From: Centrapalus pauciflorus | Lineage: Eukaryota > Streptophyta > Magnoliopsida > Asterales > Asteraceae | Reading direction: 5' to 3' | Assembly: GCA_020465985.1 (NCBI GenBank) | Contig: JAANYP010000373.1 | Location: 62,001 to 126,000 of the forward strand | Length of the DNA stretch: 64,000 nt | Shown here: positions 56,319 to 64,000 of the stretch, one piece after another | How positions within the stretch are numbered: position 1 is the first letter of the stretch | Layout: each line of letters starts with the position of its first letter | Translations under genes and position numbers: made by a program | Notes under the pieces: generated by a model | Seen by the model: only the letters and a program-made list of their open reading frames with translations | Databases searched by the model: none | What the model was told of the DNA's origin: nothing

Positions 56319-57707
56319 TTAGTCACTTTTGTTTAACATGCCCAGCTTGCTGACAAGGTAATTAAACCTGGTTTCATCAAGAGGTTTGGTGAAAATGTCT
56401 GCAAGCTGTTCATTTGTGGAAATAAAACTTACCTCCACATTACCTTTCTGAATGTGATCCCTGATGAAGTGGTGTCTGACTTCAATATGATTTGTTCTTG
56501 AATGAAATACTGGATTGTTGGAAATAGCTATGGCACTTGTGTTGTCACACAGAATAGGAGTTTTCCTATACACAAGCCCATAGTCTTCAAGCTGATGCTG
56601 CATCCACAGAATCTGCCCACAGCAGCTTCCGGCAGCAATGTACTCAGCTTCAGCAGTAGAAGTAGACACTGAGTTCTGCTTCTTGCTGCACCAACTTATC
56701 AACTTACCACCAAGGAGTTGACATCCACCTGTTGTGCTTTTCCTATCTAGCCTGCAGCCTGCAAAATCAGAATCTGAATAACCTGTTAGATCAAGACTTG
56801 AGTCTTTGGGATACCAAAGACCCAAACCTGATGTGCCCTTCAAGTATCTGAAGATTCTTTTAACAGCAGCTAGATGAGATTCCTTTGGATTAGCTTGGAA
56901 CCTAGCACACAAACAGGTGGCAAACATAATATCAGGTCTACTAGCAGTTAAATATAGCAAGGTCCCAATCATACCTCTGTAAGCTGTTACTGAACAGCTT
57001 TGCCACTGGCATCAGCATCCAATTTTACATTGGTTGCCATTGGGGTTTTAATAGGAGAACATTGATCATATTTAAACTTTTTTAAGAGATCTAAGGTATA
57101 CTTTCTTTGATTTATAAAAATTCCATTTGAACAGTGTGGTATCCACTTTACCTCTGGAATACCCATTGCTCATAAGGAATTCAGTAAGAGTGTCATACCA
57201 AGCTCTAGGGGCTTGTTTGAGACCATAGAGTGCTTTGTCCAACTTATAGACAAAACCTGGATGTTGTTCATTTTCAAAACCTGGAGGCTGCTTGACATAA
57301 ACTTCTTCTTGCAGCTTCTCATTCAAAAATGCACTCTTCACATCCATTTGAAATACCTTAATGCTCTTATGAGCAGCATAGGCTAGATACAAACGAATTG
57401 CTTCTAGCCTGGCCACAGGAGCAAATGTCTCATCATAGTCAATTCATTCCTCATGTCTATAACCCTGAGCAACCAGTCTTGCCTTATTTCTAATGACATG
57501 ACCTTGCTCATCCATCTTATTCCTGAAAACCCATTTAGTGCCAATTATAGTTTTACCTTTAGGAGCAGGGACCAGCTTCCATACCTTCTTTCTCTCAAAT
57601 TGATTTAGTTCTTCTTGCATGGCAGTGATCCAATTGGCATCTTTTAGTGCTTCATCCACCTTCTTTGGCACCATTAGTGAAACAAAACTAGAGAACATAC
57701 AGAAGTT
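56319..57707 (-). pseudogene. Family C reverse transcriptase and RNase H, YVDD segment deleted
   Basis: From 57707 the frame reads PKKVDEALKDANWITAMQEEL, GTKWVFRNK and KARLVAQGY, with a stop near 57446, then FQMDVKSAFLN, YGLKQAPRAWYDTL and KVDTTLF near 57130. The next residues belong to a segment normally about 60 residues later, so the YVDD part is missing. The connection (LTASRPDIMFATC) and RNase H (YSDSDFAGC, STAEAEYIAAGSCC) are readable from 56972 to 56319. It cannot make a functional reverse transcriptase. Confidence 0.85.
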
Positions 57708-58358
57708 TGTAAGGTCTACCAATGCAAGATCTATCTAGACGCGGATCCGTGAACGAGTGCGGAATCCTCGTTGACGGTTAGACGGACAACTCTCAACCAA
57801 CGGAAACACGGAGACTATTAGACGCTGAACGAACGACACACGAACGATCCTACGTACTAATTCTCTCCGAAACGGGACTCACCTAGCTGATAAACTCGAG
57901 ATCGCCTATTGCTTAATTCCTCACGAATTCTGCCAAAGGTCTACTAATCATTCGAGTCTATCCCTAATTATAGACCCTGATTCGAGTCTGTTGTGGGCCA
58001 ACCTCGAATCTGGTCTAAGGCCTCATTCGAATCTGTCCATCTGACAGATTCGAATCTAACCTATATTCGAATCTATGGACTCATTCGATTCTATCTCAGA
58101 TTCGAATGTATCCCCTTAAGAAATTCGAATCTAGCCTTTTACACTTAAACACTTAAGTGATGAAACTTATAATATTACCTTATGATTGATTTTACCTTTG
58201 AGTTTTATGTTTGAACTTCTTGTAATACGTTACATCAAGTTCAAACATACAAACACTGATAAACATCAATCATATATAATATATATATATACCAAACATA
58301 TGCAAAATCACAATGTAAGACAACTTAGACTGCTATCGTCACACGGGATGTACCAACA
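57708..58358 (-). repeat. 3' LTR of Sirevirus A2
   Basis: On the minus strand it starts TGTTGGTACATCCCGTG after the tract GGGGGAGTC and ends AGACCTTACA, 651 bp. It has the same AGATTCGAAT arrays and inverted repeat (58033-58053 area) as A1, but with more differences and small indels than the two A1 LTRs show. Confidence 0.9.
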
Positions 58359-58417
58359 GACTCCCCCTTGACGATAGCTTCTAATAATTCACACATTTGA
58401 TTTAAGAACATGGTTTA

Positions 58418-61400
58418 TTATTGATTCAAAATACTACCAGCATACAGACCTTTTTCAACACATACCTTGACCACATTTTCATACTTACTCGCTTCAGCAT
58501 CCATATGTGCGTCACTGGAAATCTTACAGTTATACAAGATCTGCAGGTCTTCTTTAGATAGGTTCACCAGGTGAAGCGGATCATAGACTCTAAGAATAAC
58601 TTTTTCTTCTAAGTCTTCCATAACCGCTTCCCCAGTTTCAGTATCAGCATACCACCACTTCAGATTCTTCAAAATGTTTTGTGGCATTGGCTTGAGAGGT
58701 ACCTTTCTAAGACATCTGGCTGGCTTATAATGAATCCTCATCCAAGGTCGACCAGTTAGAGGGTCGATACGTGATGGATCCTCTACTCTTTTCCCAACTC
58801 TTGGACTCAGGCGCTCAAATTTCCTCGATCTTCCCTCCTTTCTTATGATTCTTGCGATAACGTCCGCATAGGGATCATTGCCAATGTTTATCAGGTCTTT
58901 CCATGCTAGATCTGCAATTTCGATCTTTGGCAGGGAGTTGAACGCCTTTAAGGTTCGCCTCATGTACTGAAGCCCGTCTTTTCTCTTTATTATAAATAGC
59001 TGCAGTTCTCTGTCAAAGAACCAGCTTAAAATTCGCTCAGACAGCTTCCCCGTACCTGTCACTCTCATTGTCCTTTTAATTGCTGCTTCCTTCTCTTCAG
59101 CCCTGAACCATAGCTTTCGTTTTTCTTCATTGGTTAGCTCTCTTGCAGGTTCTTCTGTCGATGGCTGAGGATTTAAAGCAACATTCACTATATCTGCATC
59201 GACAATGTTATGTCCATCAATCATATAAGTATCAGTGATAGGATTCTGCTGCACTATTATCTCGTCAGCTTCATCATCCTCATCAGCAAGTACTTCATCA
59301 TCTGATCGCCAGTCGACTATCTCCTCTGGCGCAAACTCCCCTTCTTCAAGCTCTTCATCTTCGTTATCAAAGCCTACATCCAGTGGATCGTCATCAAGAT
59401 CCATGAGCGCGTCAATCATCTCACTGATCTCAAAGTCTGTAGGCTCCTTAGATGAACTAGCTTCACCCTTGTGTCCTTCGCCTTGACTAGGCTCCCCCTG
59501 AATTTGAGTAACTTGAGCTGCAGGAAAATCTACAGACTCAATCTCTTTATTTGCACTGGGATCATTGCCTTCATCATCATCTTCTCGCTGTACTTCCTGA
59601 TCTTTACAACTCGTCTCCCCCTGAGTTTGTAGATTTTTCATAAGCTGCTCTAGGAGGGACCGCATTGCTCGGATCTCAGATGATTGATCAGCAACAAATG
59701 ATTTAATTTCCGTGTTCTCGTTTCTAACACTTTCAACAATCGTTCTCAGTTCGGCATTCTCCTTATCAAGATTAGAGTTATGCTCTTGGAGTTCACCGAC
59801 TGCTTTTGTGAGAGATATGATTTGAATGTTCTGAAAGTCGACACGGCTTTTGAGTTCCATGATTCATTGATTTTCTGTATAGGCGTCTGATGTAGAAGGG
59901 ATGGACTGAATGGGAGCAGGATTGAATGGATGGGGAATGTAGGGTTCATGTTGCTGAGGTGGAGGTGATGGTGGAGCTGTATCTTGGGGTTGGGTCTGGG
60001 TTTGAGGCGGAGGTTGTGCATCGGACTGTGATGAAGTCCCCTGCATAAACCTGTGCCGTTTGGCCCGTTGCCTTATTACCAACTGAGGAGTCTCATCTTC
60101 TTCAAAATCTGACTCCTCCAATTCTCTGGCCTCTCGCCTCCTCGAAGCACCTTCATTAATAATCAATCGTGAACCATAGGTTCCAATTTGAATATGAGGA
60201 TCTGTCGACATTGATTCTGGAGCTTCAACTTCAATCTCCTCCATCTCTTCTGATTCTGTAGCGGATGATGACTCATCATTGCCAGTCTGCTCTGGCACAT
60301 ATTCGTCAACATCTCTGAAGACATCTTCTTCTCCCTCTGGAGGCTCAAGCAATTCACCCACTAACGCTGCAGCTATATCTTCATTTGCATGTGGACCTGC
60401 CTCCCAAATTTCATTTAACGTTTGGCACAATTGATCAGCTTCATTTGGGACAGATGACAGCCCGGCTTCCTGCATTTCTGGTTGCTGACTCGTAGAAGGC
60501 CTAGACTCCTGAGTCTGACTTGCAGTATCTCTTTGTCTTCGCCTTGGATCTCGGGGACGAACACGAGGCTGTTGTACTGGACGTTGCTGTTGTTGCTGTG
60601 GTTGGACATCAACTACCCCTGCCCAGTTGGCATTACTCGGGGCTTGAAATTCCCTATCCAGAATTGCACCAAATAGTGGACGTGCTTCCGGAACTGCTAA
60701 CCTTCCTCGGTGTGAGGAACAGTCAGAATAGATACGCTTCTCCATAACATTGACGGTCAATGCATCATCAGATTGTGGCAGCTCAGGCAAGAAGTGCCTT
60801 ATCAACATCATTACAAACCTCGGATACAAAAGGAACCTTTCTCTCTCAGGAGCCGTGATTTGATGGATAAATTCCGAGAAAATCAGCTGCGAGAAACTAA
60901 ACTTCTTATTGTATACCATCGCGATCATTGCTGATTGGATTTTTGATACTATATAATCAAAACCAGCTTTCTTAGGCGCAAAACAGATCATAAACACATG
61001 GACCAAGAAACGCCATTGTCCTATCAACCCGCTTTTCATATATGAAGATTTTGTAACATCCAAGCTGTATCCCATTCTCAAAAAAGCTGCTTGCCTAATA
61101 CTTAAAGGAAAGTCTGTAGGCCCGTCTTCTTGTTCTAGGGAACCCAACTGCAGCACTTGTCTCAAAATATCAGCGGAGAAAACCAAAGGTTGTCCGGCAA
61201 TTCTAGTTCTTAACACTGTCGGGGTGACAGTGCAGTCCACCTGCAAGTGATCGTAAAATTGACGTACATAGGATATCACAATCGGAATGTTTTCATACAA
61301 CACATAACTTATTCTAGATTCCGCCAGAAAATCTAAAACTTCTCGAAATCCCTGCGCCTCAGGGATGTTATGGGCAGGATTCAGTACCATATTGTGCTTG

Positions 61401-61423
61401 GGAACAAAAGCACGAAGCGCCAT
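58418..61423 (-). pseudogene. Sirevirus A2 env-like protein, one in-frame stop
   Basis: The ATG at 61423 follows CAG|AT as in A1. The protein aligns throughout with A1: N-terminal domain with FYDHLQVD, VLRTRIAG and LLYPRFVMMLI, a Gln tract, acidic parts, a coiled coil, and the C-terminal RRTLKAFNSLPKIEI domain. The Gln tract is shorter than in A1. A single TGA at 59866-59864 lies in the same frame, where A1 has an Arg codon (CGG), before the coiled coil. Apart from that the frame is open, which suggests a recent loss or possible readthrough. Confidence 0.85.
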
Positions 61424-63620
61424 ATCTGCACAATACATAAAATTGTTAGATTATAATTAAAAATCCATAAACTTGTTTAAATTCAAATTTGTTTTATCTT
61501 GTATTTGATTAAATACAAAATCTAACACAATTAAATTTCCACAAGTTTAATAAAATTTAAATTCAACAAAATAAATGAAGTACAGATTCGAAGTGCCCAT
61601 ATTCGAATGTAATGGACAGATTCGAATATACCCTATTCGAGTCTGATGGACAGATTCGAATATCTGGTCATCTCGAATCTATTGATAGATTCGAGAAACC
61701 CATGATCAGATTCGAACGTCCATTATCAGATTCGAAAGGCCGACATCTCTTTTTTCAACAAAAATCCAAGATTTTAACCTTTTTGAACTAGGTAAATCAC
61801 ATACTTTAGTTCAACTAAGTTCTAATCACTGATTTATGCCTTTAATTTGATATTTTATAGGTCCTAACTTAGTTATTTATGAATAACCCTATTTTGACCA
61901 ATAAAACATCAAAATGTGATGTTTAAGCCCAAATTTGTGTATGAAACCACCAAAATCTTGTACAATCATGTTGCTTATACCTAGATTTGAAAGTAGAATC
62001 GACCACAAAAGCTTTAGAATCGACGAAATGTCGTTTAGTAGAAGTACAATAGACTCGAAAATAGATTCGAGATCGCCAGTGACAGATTCGAGAAATCAGA
62101 TTCGAGAATAGTGAGAAGTAAATGCCTTCACTGTGGACCTTTATATACTAACTACCTTCGAGTCTATGTGTAGATTCGAGTCTACTGACAGATTCGAGAA
62201 CTTCAAATTCGAGTCTGTCTTAGATTCGAAGCTACAAACACTTAGAAAAATTTCGGAAATTTTGAAATAATTTCAACTTTTTCCAACTATTTTCTACTGT
62301 GTAGTGTAACCAGATAAACTATGCCAAATCTTTTACCCTAAGCTCAGATATTTCACGCATTGTATATTTTATCCAACTTTGAATGCACCCTCAGTAACTT
62401 TTGACCTTTTACCTAAGTAAAAACGAAACTATACTAAAATAAAATAAAATAAACTAAGGTAAAAATAAAATAAAATAAAATAGAATAAAATTTTGACTAA
62501 AAAATTTAATCTAGACTTAAGTTATAAAGATAAATTTACAAGCTAAGCTAAATACCAAACAACATATTTTTGGTGAGTATAGTCTAAGAAAGGTTCAATC
62601 AGATAGCGATGTCCGATACTAACTTTCAGTACTTAAACTTTCACACTTAGGAATTTTTTGAATTCCTTTGATTGTTTGTCGTGTCATACCCACTTAGCCG
62701 ATTGTTGGTATTTTACCCTGTTAAACACTCTACATTTCGGAATATCCCTTGGCCTTTTTATTTATCAGGAAATTATCTTACGTGACTCAGACATAGATAT
62801 ACTTTTATGATCAAGGCACACAGACAAAATTCTAACTTGTTGGTATTTGCAAACTTTCTTTAAAAGACAAACATCGGACACAGGTCTGTATTCTCATACA
62901 ACAAAGTGTCTTAGTTCGACTTAAGGTTTAACTTTAAAGTTAGCAGATAGCGGTGACAGGTCTGTACTGACGTACAACAAAGCGACATGTCTGCTAACCC
63001 GAATCTAAACAGAGACAACAGGTCTGTACTTACGTACAACAGAGTTGCATGTTTTCGACTCTCAGTTTTTCATGATATTTCTATTCTTTCCATTTTAGAT
63101 GTATTTGATGTTGCCATACATCCCCAGAAAGTTTGCATACCTCATTTAGACTCAATGTTTGTATGTCTTGTACATAAAAATTAAGACCGATTGGTCATAC
63201 ATCTAGGTTAGTGACACGCTTGACTTTTTCTAGAATATTTTATTAGCCTTGAGATTCCCTATATGTATTATGCCTACCAACACATCAGACTAAATAAAGT
63301 ATAACACTTAGAGTTTAGTTGCATTATGTGTGAAAGCCTAAATACTTAGAGTCTGTAACGACGGTGCTAATTTTCGTCACTTTGAACCTATGTATCTAAG
63401 ACTTAACTCCTTTTCTGATATTCTCTTTTTTTATATTTTTGTAATTTTCTCTCTTTTTTCTTTTGTTTTTCATAGCAAAACACATTAAACTAAGCTAATC
63501 TACTAACTTACTAGAAATAGAAACTTACTAAAAATAGAAACTTTCCTAAATTAGAAACTTTCCTAAATTAGCAGACTACTGTAAAAAAAAATACTACTAC
63601 TTACTACTACTAAGGTCAAA
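61424..63620 (-). other. A2 noncoding tract between pol and env-like ORF
   Basis: It is equivalent to 26472-28579 of A1, with the same three TACAGACCTGT repeats (62885-63030) and TCGAATCTG arrays (61585-62230). A candidate intron runs from donor TCTAG|GTATAAG (61981/61980) to acceptor TATTGTGCAG (61426). I see no ORF. Confidence 0.65.
62138..62147 (-). promoter_or_regulatory. Candidate TATA box of the A2 internal promoter
   Basis: On the minus strand TATATAAAGG is at the same position as TATATATAGG of A1, after a cluster of TCGAA motifs. Confidence 0.45.
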
Positions 63621-64000
63621 TTACTCTGGGTTGCGCATTCCATTAAGTTGAATTAAATACTCAAATCGTGACTTATCAAACGCTTTGGTAAATAAATCAG
63701 CATTATTATCTTCAGTTGCCACTTTTACCAGTTTGATCAAGTTCTTTTCAGCACAATCACGAATAAAATGATGTCTTATGTCTATGTGCTTTGTTTTACT
63801 GTGTTTAACTGGATTATTTGTTATAGCAATTGTAGATTGATTGTCTATCCTAATTGGAGTTTGAGTATAAGCCAAACCGTAATCCCGCAATTGTTGTTGT
63901 ATCCACAGAACCTGTGAACAGCAACTACCAGCAGCTACATACTCGGCCTCGCACGTTGACACGGCTACCGATGTTTGTTTCTTGCATTGCCAGGATACCA
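63621..64000 (-). CDS. Sirevirus A2 RNase H, partial
   Basis: The frame enters from beyond the window edge and ends at 63621. It contains STCEAEYVAAGSCC, DNQSTIAI and the DIRHHFIRDC motif. It is almost identical to the A1 C-terminus; one visible replacement is Ala for Val in DC-EKNLIK. It is the end of the pol polyprotein. Confidence 0.9.
   Translation of the reverse strand, partial: VSWQCKKQTSVAVSTCEAEYVAAGSCCSQVLWIQQQLRDYGLAYTQTPIRIDNQSTIAITNNPVKHSKTKHIDIRHHFIRDCAEKNLIKLVKVATEDNNADLFTKAFDKSRFEYLIQLNGMRNPE

Larger units (their letters stand above)
49974..57707 (-). mobile_element. Family C Sirevirus-like element, 3' half
   Basis: On the minus strand: reverse transcriptase and RNase H (broken), a 0.6-kb noncoding tract with CTGTTC motifs, an internal TATA box, an env-like ORF with several stops, a polypurine tract and a 3' LTR. 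Its 5' half is separated by the A2 insertion at 57708 and lies beyond the window. It inserted into Athila/Tat protease; the left flank GAAAG (49969-49973) should recur after its 5' LTR. Confidence 0.85.
57708..64000 (-). mobile_element. Sirevirus A2, second family A copy, 3' part
   Basis: On the minus strand: RNase H end, a 2.2-kb noncoding tract, an env-like ORF with one stop, a polypurine tract and a 3' LTR. It is inserted in the family C pol with left flank AAGTT (57703-57707). The remainder lies past 64000. It is the same family as A1 but in opposite orientation. Confidence 0.9.

Overview
The window is plant nuclear DNA made almost entirely of nested, mostly decayed LTR retrotransposons, as in pericentromeric or other gene-poor heterochromatin of a large eudicot genome. 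I found no intact host gene, tRNA gene, rRNA gene or CRISPR array. The mix of Athila-type and chromovirus (Ty3/gypsy) and Sirevirus-type (Ty1/copia) elements with env-like ORFs, plus Mutator-like and CACTA ends, is typical of such regions. The repeated ACTCGGCGAGTT motif in one LTR resembles Asteraceae repeats such as those of lettuce; that is an impression, not a tested assignment.

Layout: (1) 1-5866, 3' part of an Athila-like element (+) with an env-like ORF and a long LTR, inserted into the integrase of (2) a chromovirus remnant (+, 5867-7600). (3) 7601-9197 and 11725-12766, unclassified AT-rich DNA around a solo chromovirus LTR (9203-11719) with a perfect 5-bp target duplication. (4) 12767-18833, a second chromovirus (-), cut at its gag by (5) Sirevirus A1 (+, 18834-32360), the best preserved element, with two nearly identical 660-bp LTRs, gag, pol and a 1024-codon env-like gene. 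(6) 32361-36020, 3' ends of two other Sirevirus families, B and C (+). (7) 36021-37078, a Mutator-like element with about 190-bp terminal inverted repeats. (8) 37318-46265, a complete but internally deleted family B element (-). (9) 46308-46419, a CACTA end, followed by a second Athila/Tat-type element (+, 46420-49973). (10) 49974-57707, family C element (-) inserted in its protease. (11) 57708-64000, second family A element (A2, -) inserted in the family C pol and running off the window.

The most interesting signal is expression architecture. In both family A and family B a good 5' splice site lies after the first zinc knuckle of gag, and a good 3' splice site lies just after the gag stop codon; both are phase 0, so splicing would remove a gag C-terminal extension plus the stop and place pol in frame with the gag core. 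Env-like ORFs of A1, A2 and the Athila element each start two bases after an acceptor-like AG (CAG|AT-ATG). The A1 and A2 env-like ORFs are also preceded by a conserved TATA box and a candidate leader intron, and the family C env-like ORF has its own TATA box about 105 bp upstream. One chromovirus has a clean 89-bp GT-AG intron inside its reverse transcriptase. Several unrelated LTR families carry arrays of short CpG-containing motifs in U3; in one of them the palindrome pairs are spaced by two helical turns.
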